Positions 47,171 to 56,948 of a stretch of 64,000 nucleotides of DNA are shown one piece after another. The notes below the pieces were generated by a model. The model ran no database searches, was not told the origin of the DNA, and worked only from the letters and a program-made list of their open reading frames with translations. The position numbers and the translations under genes are program-made. The first letter of the stretch is position 1. Each line of letters opens with the position of its first letter. This DNA is from Campylobacter showae. Its GTDB lineage: Bacteria; Campylobacterota; Campylobacteria; Campylobacterales; Campylobacteraceae. The DNA is taken from the NCBI RefSeq assembly GCF_004803815.1, contig NZ_CP012544.1, positions 2,033,888 through 2,097,887 of the forward strand, in the 5' to 3' direction.

Positions 47171-48281
47171 TTTAGAATTTTTACAAATTTACTGGTGGTG
47201 CGTAGTTAGCTTGCTAGGCGGTTTGCTGGTGTTTATGATGTTCGTTCAGGGCGGACAGACGCTACTTTTCGGACTTTGCAAAAACGAGCTGCAAAAGGAC
47301 ATGGTGATAAATTCTATCGGGCGCAAATGGGAGCTTACGTTTACTACTCTCGTAATGTTTGGCGGCGCGTGCTTTGCGGCGTTTCCGCTGTTTTACGCGA
47401 CAAGCTTCGGCGGTGCGTACTGGGTGTGGTTGGCGATTTTGTTTTGCTTTATCCTCCAGGCCGTAAGCTACGAATACCGCAAAAAACCGGACAACTTCCT
47501 AGGCCAAAAAACCTATGAAATTTTCCTTTTCATAAACGGCTCTTTGGGCGTTATACTCATCGGTATGGCGGTTAGCACGTTTTTTTCGGGTAGCGACTTT
47601 TTACTAAACGAACACAACTTCGTACAGTGGCAGACGCCGTTTCGCGGACTTGAAGCGCTGGGCAACATCATGCTCTATCCACTCGGTATCGCGATGTTTT
47701 TCCTAGCTCGCGTGGGCGGAGCGCTCTACCTCATCAACAACATCGACGATGCCGAGATAAGAGCCAACGCCAAAAAAGCGGCGCTAAAAAATACGATTTT
47801 GTTTTTGCCGTTCTTTTTGATCTTCATCGCTTGGATATTTACCAAAGCCGGTTTTGCATACGACGAGAGCGGCGTAGTGAGCCTAGTTGGCTTTAAATAC
47901 GCTCTAAATTTACTCCAGATGCCGCTTGTAGCTGCAATGATAGTTATAGGCGTCGGACTCGTGCTTTTCGGTATATTTAAGGGTGCGTTTACGACCAGTA
48001 TCTACGGCGTAGTGCCTTACGGCGTGGGCGTAGTGCTAACCGTTACTGGGCTATTTTTGGTGGCCGGACTTGCCGATACGGCGTTTTATCCGTCGTTTTC
48101 AAATTTACAAAGCTCGCTCACGATCAAAAACGCAAGCTCTAGCCACTACACGCTAAACGTTATGGCCTACGTGAGCCTACTAGTGCCGTTTGTTTTGGGC
48201 TATATTTTCGTCGTTTGGCGCGCGATGGACAGCAAAAAGATCACGGCCGACGAGATCAAGCACGATCATCACGCATATTAA
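47163..48281 (+). CDS. cydB: Cytochrome bd quinol oxidase subunit II
   Basis: 372 residues from ATG 47163, which overlaps the cydA stop by eight bases; a TTG three codons earlier is too close to the AGGA. Opens LEFLQIYWWCVVSLLGGLLVFMMFVQGGQTL, as CydB does, with eight or nine helices. Stabilises the haems of CydA. Confidence 0.95.
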   Translation: MLSLEFLQIYWWCVVSLLGGLLVFMMFVQGGQTLLFGLCKNELQKDMVINSIGRKWELTFTTLVMFGGACFAAFPLFYATSFGGAYWVWLAILFCFILQAVSYEYRKKPDNFLGQKTYEIFLFINGSLGVILIGMAVSTFFSGSDFLLNEHNFVQWQTPFRGLEALGNIMLYPLGIAMFFLARVGGALYLINNIDDAEIRANAKKAALKNTILFLPFFLIFIAWIFTKAGFAYDESGVVSLVGFKYALNLLQMPLVAAMIVIGVGLVLFGIFKGAFTTSIYGVVPYGVGVVLTVTGLFLVAGLADTAFYPSFSNLQSSLTIKNASSSHYTLNVMAYVSLLVPFVLGYIFVVWRAMDSKKITADEIKHDHHAY

Positions 48282-48289
48282 GGATAAAA

Positions 48290-48418
48290 ATGATAGAAGC
48301 GATAGTTTTTCTTTTTCTTTGGGTTTTGGCGCTTTTTGGCGGATACAAATTCGTCCATTTTAACATCAAACATGTCGAGAAAAACGACGACAAATACTTT
48401 GGAAATTTGCACGAATAA
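48290..48418 (+). CDS. CydX/CbdX-like small subunit of cytochrome bd
   Basis: 42 residues from ATG 48290 (RBS TTAAGGATAAAA). One membrane helix, MIEAIVFLFLWVLALFGGYKF, then a charged tail. Size, topology and position eight bases after cydB match the small bd subunit CydX, although the sequence is divergent from the E. coli one (MWYFAWILG). Confidence 0.75.
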   Translation: MIEAIVFLFLWVLALFGGYKFVHFNIKHVEKNDDKYFGNLHE

Positions 48419-48497
48419 GCGCTGATCCGTAAATCTCGTTCTACTTAAATTTTAGCTTTTGTCGCTATAATGAGGCTAAAATTTTAAGGAGAACGAG

Positions 48498-49643
48498 ATG
48501 TTTGACTTCACTTTTCACAACCCCACAAAAATAGAATTCGGCAGAGGCAAAGAGCAAAATATCGGGCTTTATATGCGCAAATTTGACGCTAAAAGAACCC
48601 TACTGATCTACGGCAGCGAACGCATCAAAAAAGACGGACTCTTTGACACGGTCGCAGCGAGCCTAAAAGAAAACGGCATAGAGTTTATAGAGCTTGGCGG
48701 CGTAGTTAGCAACCCCGTGCTAAGCAAAGTTTACGAAGGCATCGAGCTAGCTAGGAAATTTAACGCCGACAGCGTACTAAGCGTAGGCGGAGGCTCCTGT
48801 CTAGATAGCGCCAAAGCCATCGCCGCAGGCGCGCTATATGAGGGCGACGTGTGGGACTTTTTCACGGGCAAAGACCCGAGCCGCGCACTAAAAATCTTTG
48901 ACGTCATCACCCTTGCGGCGACCGGCAGCGAGATGAACTCGGGCGCAGTCGTGACAAACGAAGCTACGAAGCAAAAATTCTCCATCCACGGCGACGTGCT
49001 ATATCCGCTAGTCTCGGTCGTAAACCCGCAGCTACAAGCTAGCGTTAGCCGCGAGTACCTAGCCTACTCCGCCGCCGACGTTATCGCGCATAGCATCGAG
49101 GGATACTTCACGGCTAAAGTGCAGCCTGATATCATCAACCTCTACATCGAAGCCAATATCAAAACCGTGATGAAAACGACTGAAATTTTACTCGCTGATC
49201 ACGATAACTACGACGCCAGAGCCGAGTTTGCGTGGGCAGCGACGATGGCGCTAAACGGCCTAACCTACGTCGGTACGCACGGCTACTCCTACCCAAACCA
49301 TATGCTCGAGCACGCCATGAGCGCTGTCGTAAACTGCGCGCACGGAGCGGGTCTAGCAGTCATAATGCCAGCGTGGATGAAGTGGTATAAGAGCCGAAAT
49401 TTAAGCGCGTTCGAGCGTTTTGCACGAGAAATTTTCGGCGTAAGCTCAGCGGACGAGGGTATCGAGGCGTTTAAAGCGTGGCTTAGTAAAATCGGTGCTC
49501 CGGTTAGCCTAAAAGCCGTCGGCATAGAGGGCGAGACGCTAGAGGAGGTGGTAAATTTAGCCTACGACTATGCGGTAAACTGGCGCAAAGACAAGCTCTA
49601 CACGAAAGAAAATATCAAAGAGATTTTTGAGCTGGCAAACTAG
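48498..49643 (+). CDS. Iron-containing alcohol dehydrogenase (BdhA/YqhD-like)
   Basis: 381 residues. NAD(P)-binding GGGSCLDSAKAIAAG, LAATGSEMNSGAVVTN, and metal ligands in ADVIAHSIEGY, GYSYPNHMLEHAMS and HGAGLAVIMPAWMKW. Reduces aldehydes or ketones, substrate unresolved. RBS AAGGAGAACGAG. Monocistronic. Confidence 0.92.
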   Translation: MFDFTFHNPTKIEFGRGKEQNIGLYMRKFDAKRTLLIYGSERIKKDGLFDTVAASLKENGIEFIELGGVVSNPVLSKVYEGIELARKFNADSVLSVGGGSCLDSAKAIAAGALYEGDVWDFFTGKDPSRALKIFDVITLAATGSEMNSGAVVTNEATKQKFSIHGDVLYPLVSVVNPQLQASVSREYLAYSAADVIAHSIEGYFTAKVQPDIINLYIEANIKTVMKTTEILLADHDNYDARAEFAWAATMALNGLTYVGTHGYSYPNHMLEHAMSAVVNCAHGAGLAVIMPAWMKWYKSRNLSAFERFAREIFGVSSADEGIEAFKAWLSKIGAPVSLKAVGIEGETLEEVVNLAYDYAVNWRKDKLYTKENIKEIFELAN

Positions 49644-49712
49644 ATAAATTTGAAGATATAGTTAAAATTTGATGTTACATAGAATTAGCATCAAATTTTA
49701 ACAGTATTTTAT

Positions 49713-51011
49713 TTAATTTATAATATTTTTCTCGGAAATCCAAAATCTATAATCATCTATTTTGCTTTTATTTTGATCTTTTGCTACGACTTCTAGCCAA
49801 TATCTGCCGTCTGATTTTACTTTTACGAGGATGTTTTTAAATTTTACCGTCGAACTTGACCTTTCGTCAGATATGCAGGTATACTTTATAAAATTTATAT
49901 CTTCATTTGGCTTATCTTTGCATTTAATGTTCTCTAAATTTATATACCCAGGGATATTCTCTTTTTTGATATCAAGATCGGTTTGATAGTTTCCTATACC
50001 GGCAATTCGCACGAATGCTCCGCTTAAAAATATCATAATAAGTATTGTAAAAATAATGCCTAATCCAAAGGTGAATTTATAATCTAATAAGCTTCTAAAC
50101 AATGTCAAAAATCGCATAAAAATAATCCATACATATAATAATATTGTTATAAATACCATAAATGTATCATTATAATTATAGTACACTATCAATAGTATAA
50201 ATAAATCAGTTATAAAAATTAAGCAAAAAGATAAAATACAACTACTAGGTTCTTTCTTGTCGCTTTTTTTGAATATATACACGAATGTGAATATTGTTAA
50301 AATAGGGTACATGGAAATCAAACAATTCATAGCAGATTCTGTATTTAAAGATAGCCACTTGATAGACGTTATTTTATCGACGATAAAAGGAGCAAGAGCC
50401 ATAATTACAAATAACAATATATTTATCGTTATAAATACTTTTTTTGAAGCGTTGGAATTGCCATTAAAAGCTCTAAATAAAAAGATATTTTGCGAAACAT
50501 AGAAAAATAAAAAATATAATCCGTAAATTAAACCTATAAAGGCAGCTATAACTAAAGACATGGGCATACTGTCTAATGAAATATCTGGGGTTTTTGCTAT
50601 TTTTATAAAATATGGTACGCAAAACAAAGCACCGAGAAATACGAGATTTAGTATGGAAAATACTTTATGCTTTATCAAAAATTTTATCGTATTTCTTAAA
50701 TCATACTCCATAGTATTTATAGAATGTTTTTTTAAAAAGTCTTTGTACTCAGGCTTATTGTAAGCCTTTGTTCCCATTCTCTCATACGCATTATATATAG
50801 ATTTTTCAGTTTTTAGAAAATCTATATATAATCTATTGCATTTCTCCTTATCTATTGACACTTTTTGAGATTTTATTATTATATCTTCACTTTTCAGTAG
50901 TCTTTCAAGCCCGGTTTTTATATGCAGTTTATCACTTTGTAAATCACTGATGTGCTTGAGCTCTTGTTCTATATCCGATAGGTCTTTTTCAGTAAAATAT
51001 CTCTCTAACAT
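49713..51011 (-). CDS. AT-rich multi-pass membrane hypothetical protein
   Basis: 432 residues. The N-terminal 110 residues are charged and helical, followed by about eight hydrophobic helices (110-345) and an exported or cytosolic C-terminal domain (IPGYINLENIKCKDKP... then VKSDGRYWLEVVAKD). Base composition and codon choice (ATA, TTA, AAA) are far more AT-rich than the flanking dehydrogenase and ilvD, which suggests acquisition. Family unknown. Confidence 0.75.
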   Translation of the reverse strand: MLERYFTEKDLSDIEQELKHISDLQSDKLHIKTGLERLLKSEDIIIKSQKVSIDKEKCNRLYIDFLKTEKSIYNAYERMGTKAYNKPEYKDFLKKHSINTMEYDLRNTIKFLIKHKVFSILNLVFLGALFCVPYFIKIAKTPDISLDSMPMSLVIAAFIGLIYGLYFLFFYVSQNIFLFRAFNGNSNASKKVFITINILLFVIMALAPFIVDKITSIKWLSLNTESAMNCLISMYPILTIFTFVYIFKKSDKKEPSSCILSFCLIFITDLFILLIVYYNYNDTFMVFITILLYVWIIFMRFLTLFRSLLDYKFTFGLGIIFTILIMIFLSGAFVRIAGIGNYQTDLDIKKENIPGYINLENIKCKDKPNEDINFIKYTCISDERSSSTVKFKNILVKVKSDGRYWLEVVAKDQNKSKIDDYRFWISEKNIIN

Positions 51012-51018
51012 TAATTTT

Positions 51019-52692
51019 CTACGCCTCCAAAATCGCTCCGTTGCTAGCGTTCGTTACTAGCTTGCGGTACATTCGCAGCCAGCGGTACGGTAGCAGTTTT
51101 TCAAGCGGTTTAAATTTGGCCCTGCGCTCGGCGATCTCCTCTTCGCTTAGACGCACATTGATCGCGTATGTATCCACGTCAATATCGATGATATCGCCAT
51201 CTTGCAGCAGCCCGATCATGCCGCCCTCGGCAGCCTCCGGGCTCACGTGTCCGACGCTTAGCCCTCTCGTAGCTCCGCTAAACCTGCCGTCCGTGATGAG
51301 CGCCACGTCTGCGCCCAGGCCTCGCCCCATGATGAGCGAAGTCGGGCTTAGCATCTCCTGCATACCCGGGCCTCCGCGCGGCCCTTCGTAGCGGATGACG
51401 ACCACGTCGCCTTTACCGACTTTGCCCTTTGAGATACCCTCTATCGCCTCGTCTTGGCTATTAAAGCACACGGCTTTGCCGCTAAATTTACGCTCGCCGA
51501 TTATGCCCGCGGTCTTGATGACGCAGCCCTGCTCGGCTAAATTTCCAAACAAAATCGCCAATCCGCCCACGTCCGAATAGGCGTTTTCGACCTTATGGAT
51601 GACCTCTTCGTCTTTTATGACGCTTGCTCCGACGCGCTCGCCTAGGCTCTCGCCCGTGACCGTCGGCGCGCCAAGGTCTAGCAGCCCGTTATCGCGGCGC
51701 GAAATTTCGTTTATCACGGCACTTAGCCCGCCCGCGCGGTCGATGTCCTCCATATGCACGTTTGGCAGGCTTGGACTGATTTTGGCGATATGCGCGATCT
51801 TGCGGCTGATCTCGTTGAGCCCTGCGATCTGCAAATTTACCCCAGCTTCGCGCGCGATAGCCAGGATGTGCAGCACGGTGTTGCTGCTACCGCCCATCGC
51901 CATATCGACGACTAGGGCGTTTTGGATAGATTTTTCGTTTACGATGTTGCGGATTTTATATTTTTCATCCAGCGCGATCTCGCAGATACGACGTCCAGCC
52001 TCGCGGATAAGCTCCTCACGCTCTGGCGTAAGCGCGGGCACGGTGCCGTTGCCTTTTAGCGCGATACCCATCGCTTCGCACAGCGTATTCATCGAGTTTG
52101 CCGTAAACATCCCCGAGCAGCTGCCTCCGCTCGGACAGGCGGCGCACTCGATCTCTTTTAGCTCCTCGGCGCTGATCTCTTTGGTTTCAAATTTACCCAC
52201 CGCCTCAAACGCCGTGGATAGGTCGATTGGCTCGCCTTTTTTGGTGTAGCCCTTTTTCATCGGGCCGCCGCTAACAAAAACCGTCGGCACGTTCACGCGA
52301 AGCGCGCCCATAACCATGCCCGGTACGATTTTATCGCAGTTTGGCATGCAAACTAGAGCATCTAGGGCATGGGCGTTCATCACCGTTTCGATCGAATTTG
52401 CGATTAGCTCGCGGCTAGGCAGGCTATAGAGCATCCCGCTATGCCCCATCGCGATGCCGTCGTCCACGCCGATGCAGTTAAACTCAAAGGGCACGCAGCC
52501 GTTTTTGCGGATCTCGTCTTTTAAAATTTCGGAGTATTTGTTGAGAAAAAAGTGCCCCGGGATGATCTCGATGAAGCTGTTTGCCACGCCGATAAACGGC
52601 TTTTCAAAGTCCTCGTCCTTTAGCCCCGTCGCTCTTAGCAAGCTTCTGTGCGGCGCGCGCGTATAGCCTTTTTTGATGATGTCGCTTCTCAA
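51019..52692 (-). CDS. ilvD: Dihydroxy-acid dehydratase
   Basis: 557 residues. Fe-S dehydratase of branched-chain amino-acid synthesis. Cysteines in [12 protein letters not shown] and [17 protein letters not shown] are cluster ligands. [16 protein letters not shown] and [16 protein letters not shown] are diagnostic. Complete and well conserved. Confidence 0.97.
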   Translation of the reverse strand: MRSDIIKKGYTRAPHRSLLRATGLKDEDFEKPFIGVANSFIEIIPGHFFLNKYSEILKDEIRKNGCVPFEFNCIGVDDGIAMGHSGMLYSLPSRELIANSIETVMNAHALDALVCMPNCDKIVPGMVMGALRVNVPTVFVSGGPMKKGYTKKGEPIDLSTAFEAVGKFETKEISAEELKEIECAACPSGGSCSGMFTANSMNTLCEAMGIALKGNGTVPALTPEREELIREAGRRICEIALDEKYKIRNIVNEKSIQNALVVDMAMGGSSNTVLHILAIAREAGVNLQIAGLNEISRKIAHIAKISPSLPNVHMEDIDRAGGLSAVINEISRRDNGLLDLGAPTVTGESLGERVGASVIKDEEVIHKVENAYSDVGGLAILFGNLAEQGCVIKTAGIIGERKFSGKAVCFNSQDEAIEGISKGKVGKGDVVVIRYEGPRGGPGMQEMLSPTSLIMGRGLGADVALITDGRFSGATRGLSVGHVSPEAAEGGMIGLLQDGDIIDIDVDTYAINVRLSEEEIAERRAKFKPLEKLLPYRWLRMYRKLVTNASNGAILEA

Positions 52693-52800
52693 ATTTGATC
52701 CTTTTAGTGGAATTTGGGCGATTTTATCGAATTTAGCTTTAAAAAGCTTAATTTAAATCAAATTTGAGTATATTTAAACTCTTTTAAAATAAGGGTAAAA

Positions 52801-54252
52801 ATGCTTTTTAACTCATTTGCGTTTATAGTTTTTTTCTTACCGATTACTTTTGGGGTTTATTTTGTTTTAAATAAACTCAAATTCGTTCAACTCAGTATCT
52901 TTTGGCTCACGGTCGCTTCGCTATTTTTTTATGGATATTGGAATTTTATTTATATCCCGCTTATTTTATGTTCGATCACGTTTAACTTCTACGTCGGTCA
53001 TCTGCTCTGCGCTCACCCATCTCGCAAAAAGCTTATTTTATGGGCGGGCGTCGCGGCAAATTTAGCCCTACTGGCCTACTACAAATACACCGACTTTTTG
53101 ATAGAAAATTTTAACGGATTTTTCGGCGCCGACGTGCCGCTGCATCACGTCGTTTTGCCTCTTGGCATCAGCTTTTTTACATTTACGCAAATAGCGTTTT
53201 TAGTAGACTGCTATCACGAAAAAGTAAAAGAGCCCAGCTTCCTTCGCTACGCGCTTTTCGTTACGTATTTCCCGCATCTTTTAGCCGGTCCTATCATCCA
53301 CCACGCCGAGATGATGCCGCAGTTTGCAAATTTACGTTTAAAGCACATAAACTATAAAAATTTAAGCATCGGACTTTTTTTATTTTCGATCGGACTTTTT
53401 AAAAAGGTCGTAGTGGCCGATTTTTTCGCTAGATTTGCCCTTCACGGTTTTGACGTGTATACGACTCTTAGCATGAGCGAGGCATGGATCACGAGCCTTA
53501 GCTACACTTTTCAGCTATATTTTGACTTTAGCGGTTACACCGATATGGCGATCGGCATTTCATATATGTTTAACATTGTTCTACCGTTAAATTTCAACTC
53601 CCCCTACAAAGCGCTAAATATCCAAGACTTTTGGCACAGATGGCATATGACGCTCTCGAGATTTTTACGCGACTACATCTATATCCCGCTAGGCGGCAAC
53701 CGCAGAGGCGAATACCGTACCTACGCCAACGTTTTTGCAGTATTTTTGCTAGGCGGACTTTGGCACGGAGCAGGTTGGATGTTTATCATCTGGGGCGCGC
53801 TGCACGGACTAGCGATGATGGTTTGTAGATTTTACGGCGCGCATTTTCGCCCGATGAATAAATTTCTAGCTTGGTTTATAACGTTTAACTTTATAAATAT
53901 CACTTGGATATTTTTCCGCGCCAGAGACCTAGATAGCGCGATGAAAGTGCTAAAAGGCATGTTTGATTTTAGCTCGGTTAAGATAAATTTTAACTACTTA
54001 GAGTACATAAGCAACTCTCTGGGATACAATCAAATAAATTTTATGGAAACACCGCAAATAGCCATGGGTACGTTCTGCGCTATTATGGGTATTACGCTTT
54101 TTGTTACGATTTTCGGGCGAAACTCGAACGAAATGGCCGCTAGAGCAAAATTTGGCTTTCTTACCGCACTTTTTACGGCGTTTTTGTTGGCTTTGGTTTT
54201 TGCTTTTAGCTCCGGTGCGCAGGAGTCACCGTTTTTGTATTTTAACTTTTAG
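52801..54252 (+). CDS. MBOAT O-acetyltransferase (AlgI/PatA-like)
   Basis: 483 residues, about ten helices. MBOAT features: FFPFLV-like start (NSFAFIVFFLPITFGVYF), QLYFDFSGYTDMAIGISYMF, NIQDFWHRWHMTLSRFLRDYIYIPLGG, and GGLWHGAGWMFIIWGALHG with the catalytic His. Moves acetyl groups across the membrane to a partner that O-acetylates peptidoglycan (PatA) or polysaccharide (AlgI). Which one cannot be decided here. The SGNH partner follows. Confidence 0.9.
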   Translation: MLFNSFAFIVFFLPITFGVYFVLNKLKFVQLSIFWLTVASLFFYGYWNFIYIPLILCSITFNFYVGHLLCAHPSRKKLILWAGVAANLALLAYYKYTDFLIENFNGFFGADVPLHHVVLPLGISFFTFTQIAFLVDCYHEKVKEPSFLRYALFVTYFPHLLAGPIIHHAEMMPQFANLRLKHINYKNLSIGLFLFSIGLFKKVVVADFFARFALHGFDVYTTLSMSEAWITSLSYTFQLYFDFSGYTDMAIGISYMFNIVLPLNFNSPYKALNIQDFWHRWHMTLSRFLRDYIYIPLGGNRRGEYRTYANVFAVFLLGGLWHGAGWMFIIWGALHGLAMMVCRFYGAHFRPMNKFLAWFITFNFINITWIFFRARDLDSAMKVLKGMFDFSSVKINFNYLEYISNSLGYNQINFMETPQIAMGTFCAIMGITLFVTIFGRNSNEMAARAKFGFLTALFTAFLLALVFAFSSGAQESPFLYFNF

Positions 54253-54260
54253 GATTAAAT

Positions 54261-55298
54261 TTGAAAAAATATAAAATTTTTCTTTTGACGCTTCCTATTT
54301 TGATGCTAGTTATGATCGCGTTTTATATGGCGTTTGCGATGTTTCTCATCAGGGTTTCGTCGGCTCATCACTACGCGTATAAAAACTACCTCATCTCAAA
54401 CGCGACTGAACAAAACCGTATCATCGTCGAAAGCGGCTCAAACTCCTATCACGGTATCAACTCCCAGATGCTTGAAAAGCACTTTGGCAAGCTGGTTATA
54501 AATTTAGCCGATCACGGCGGTTATCCGCTACGCCACAGACTCTACCGAGCGGCCAAGCTAGCGCATAAAGGAGATATTTTTATCCTACCTTTGGAGTACA
54601 GGTACTACATCAACGATGTTCCGCCCGATACTTATTACTACGGACTTTTTTTTGAGATTCACCATTTTTACGACTATTTACCGTTTTTTGAAAAGCTAAA
54701 AACTATCTCGCAAATCCCGTTTCAAGCATTTATAAACGCGCTAATAAGAGACTATAAAGAAATAGCGGCATTTGAGATAAATTTCGATAACTTTATCAAC
54801 AAAAAGCCTCAAGCCGTGCACAATTTTTCGCCGGATTTTAGAAACGGCGAACGCGGCGATTATAAATACATCGGCAAAGTAGAAGAAGCCAAAGACACGC
54901 AGATGCCGTGCCAAAAATACATATTTTTCACCGATTTTTCGGGTAGCAAAATCGGTATAAGCGATATTTTCAAAGAAAATTTAAATTTTATGAAAAAACT
55001 CGAGCGCGAAAAAGGGATCAAATTTATCTTTACCTACCCGGCCGTCGCGGGCGATGATTGCTACGATCTAAACGACCCGCACGCCGCGGATAATCAAAAA
55101 TTTCTAAAAGACGTAAAAAAGCTCATCGAGGATAACGGCTTTGAGATGATCGGCGATTATAAAGATAGCTATTTTCCGCGTAAATTTCTGCACGACACGT
55201 GGTTTCATCTAGTGCCCGAGGCCAGAGATATGCGCACGCAAAAGCTAATCGAAAATCTCGAAAAGTCAAAATACGCAAAAGAGCTACACGCGAAGTAA
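54261..55298 (+). CDS. SGNH-type acetyltransferase partner (PatB/AlgJ-like)
   Basis: 345 residues from TTG 54261 (RBS AGGATTAAAT). N-terminal membrane anchor (about 7-30). ESGSNSYHGIN carries the nucleophile-block Ser, NLADHGGYPLRHRLYRAAKL follows, and LHDTWFHLVPEAR holds the Asp-x3-His block. It would transfer acetyl from the upstream MBOAT to the glycan in the periplasm. Confidence 0.75.
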   Translation: MKKYKIFLLTLPILMLVMIAFYMAFAMFLIRVSSAHHYAYKNYLISNATEQNRIIVESGSNSYHGINSQMLEKHFGKLVINLADHGGYPLRHRLYRAAKLAHKGDIFILPLEYRYYINDVPPDTYYYGLFFEIHHFYDYLPFFEKLKTISQIPFQAFINALIRDYKEIAAFEINFDNFINKKPQAVHNFSPDFRNGERGDYKYIGKVEEAKDTQMPCQKYIFFTDFSGSKIGISDIFKENLNFMKKLEREKGIKFIFTYPAVAGDDCYDLNDPHAADNQKFLKDVKKLIEDNGFEMIGDYKDSYFPRKFLHDTWFHLVPEARDMRTQKLIENLEKSKYAKELHAK

Positions 55299-55537
55299 AA
55301 TTTGATATTAACTAACGACAAGCGTAAATTTGAGCTTTTAGTTTATTGCTAGATCAAATTTGAGTAAATTTTACTCACTACTAAATTTTTAGAACTAAGA
55401 TTTTTAAAGTAAATTTTGATGCGGTAAAAGAGATAAATTTGAGCCCAAAAACTCAAAATTTAAGCGCAAAGCGGAGCTTGCCTCGCGCTTATAAAATGGC
55501 TAGAGCGATTCTGGTCGCTCTAGCCTAGCGAAGTAAA
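55299..55537. other. Intergenic region between convergent genes
   Basis: AAATTT-rich; no gene seen. AGAGCGATT-CTGG-TCGCTCT at about 55503-55521 is a small hairpin that probably terminates the CsgG-like gene. Confidence 0.4.
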
Positions 55538-56356
55538 TCAATCCGCTACTTTCATCGCGCCGCCCGCGCCCAAACCGCCTTTTACGGTTTGCATTTTGTA
55601 GTTTCTGACGGCTTCTATTAGGTTATTCATTGAGTCGGTGAAGGCTGCTACTATGACTTTGCCCTCAGGCGTGTTGGCGTAGGCCCCAAGTCCTCCGCCT
55701 ACTTTACTACCAAATAAGCCTCCAAGTCCTGCAAAGTCCGTGTTTCTAGCGCTTCCCTCGGCTGCCGCTAACTGTACGCCCGATCGGTTTTCGATGAGGG
55801 TTAGAACAGTGCTCACGTCGCTCGTGCTAAATCCGCCCGCTACTGAGCCCGCGACTGAGCCGAAAAATGCGCCTACGACGCCGCCTAGTCCGCTAGTATT
55901 GCTCTCGCTAAATGTTATCGTAGGAGTTAAGGTATAGTCCGCGGCGACCATCTGACCTTTTTTGAAATTTGAGTTCTTTCTAAGCTCGCCCGACTCCATC
56001 AACGCGCGCTCTTCTAGCATTTGGTTAAATGCCTTGCTACGCTCGACGACTACGAAGCAGTTTGACTGCTGAGCTAGGAGCCTAAGAACCGGGATAGTAG
56101 ATGTTAGTTTGTACTGCCCGGTTACGACGGAGTACCAGTCGCTATTTCTATCCTCATAAATCGTAACCGTACCCATAGACTCGGTACATCTGGTTAGTCC
56201 AGAGTTAGTATTGTGCGCGCTTGAACCCGCAGCTGAGCCAGTAGCCGTCGTTTTAGCCCCAGGCGATCCCATACTCATCGACGACATACAACCCGTCAAA
56301 AGAAAAGGCAGAGCCAAAACCGCAATCTTCGATGCGTTAAAAAACGATTTTTTCAT
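55538..56356 (-). CDS. CsgG/HfaB-like lipoprotein
   Basis: 272 residues. Lipoprotein signal (VLALPFLLTGC), a Ser/Gly/Ala linker, then the CsgG-type core: VTGQYKLTSTIPVLRLLAQQSNCFVVVERSKAFNQMLEERALMESGELR and AADYTLTPTITF. CsgG relatives form outer-membrane secretion or anchoring pores, but no curli genes are nearby. The Gly-rich stretch GGVVGAFFGSVAGSVAGGF may be membrane-active. Confidence 0.8.
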   Translation of the reverse strand: MKKSFFNASKIAVLALPFLLTGCMSSMSMGSPGAKTTATGSAAGSSAHNTNSGLTRCTESMGTVTIYEDRNSDWYSVVTGQYKLTSTIPVLRLLAQQSNCFVVVERSKAFNQMLEERALMESGELRKNSNFKKGQMVAADYTLTPTITFSESNTSGLGGVVGAFFGSVAGSVAGGFSTSDVSTVLTLIENRSGVQLAAAEGSARNTDFAGLGGLFGSKVGGGLGAYANTPEGKVIVAAFTDSMNNLIEAVRNYKMQTVKGGLGAGGAMKVAD

Positions 56357-56468
56357 TTATAACTCCTTGGAGAAATTTACAAAATTGTAATATATTTGCG
56401 CTAAAAATTTACTTTATTTTAAATTTGATGTTATAAAATGATTTAGAAATAACCAGAAAGGATTTAAC

Positions 56469-56864
56469 ATGAAAAAACTTGTTTTAATCGCTCTTTTTAC
56501 AGCGTTTTGTTTAAATTTGGCAAACGCTTACGACCGTTATTCAAACGAATCTTTAATAGTCATCCCGGATAACAGCTACAAATACAAAAAACGTCGCCAC
56601 CGAGATAGATACGACGACGACGTAGTGATATATATGGACCCTCCATACGGCGGTTACAGACAAACCGACCGAGGCAGAGACTACCGCGACAAACTAGTCG
56701 ATCAGTACATAAAAAACAATAACATAAAAAAAGGCGGCTCGAGCAAATCCGACGACCGAAGCTACGAGAGAGGCTATGACGACGGATACGACGATGGATA
56801 CCGCGATAGACGCGACGATTATTACTATTCGCCTCGCCCGCAAGTAGGCATCCGCGTTAGATAA
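56469..56864 (+). CDS. Secreted Asp/Arg/Tyr-rich low-complexity protein
   Basis: 131 residues. Signal peptide MKKLVLIALFTAFCLNLANA; the mature part is almost wholly Asp, Arg, Tyr, Lys and Gly with repeats such as GYDDGYDDGYRDRRDDYYY. Probably disordered, possibly metal- or polysaccharide-binding. Family not recognised. RBS AGAAAGGA. Confidence 0.7.
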   Translation: MKKLVLIALFTAFCLNLANAYDRYSNESLIVIPDNSYKYKKRRHRDRYDDDVVIYMDPPYGGYRQTDRGRDYRDKLVDQYIKNNNIKKGGSSKSDDRSYERGYDDGYDDGYRDRRDDYYYSPRPQVGIRVR

Positions 56865-56948
56865 ATTTGACGCCCGTTCGCCGCTAGTCGTCAAATTTGA
56901 CCGGCGGCGAAATTTGATTTACGAATTTGATTTACAAAAAGGAAAATA

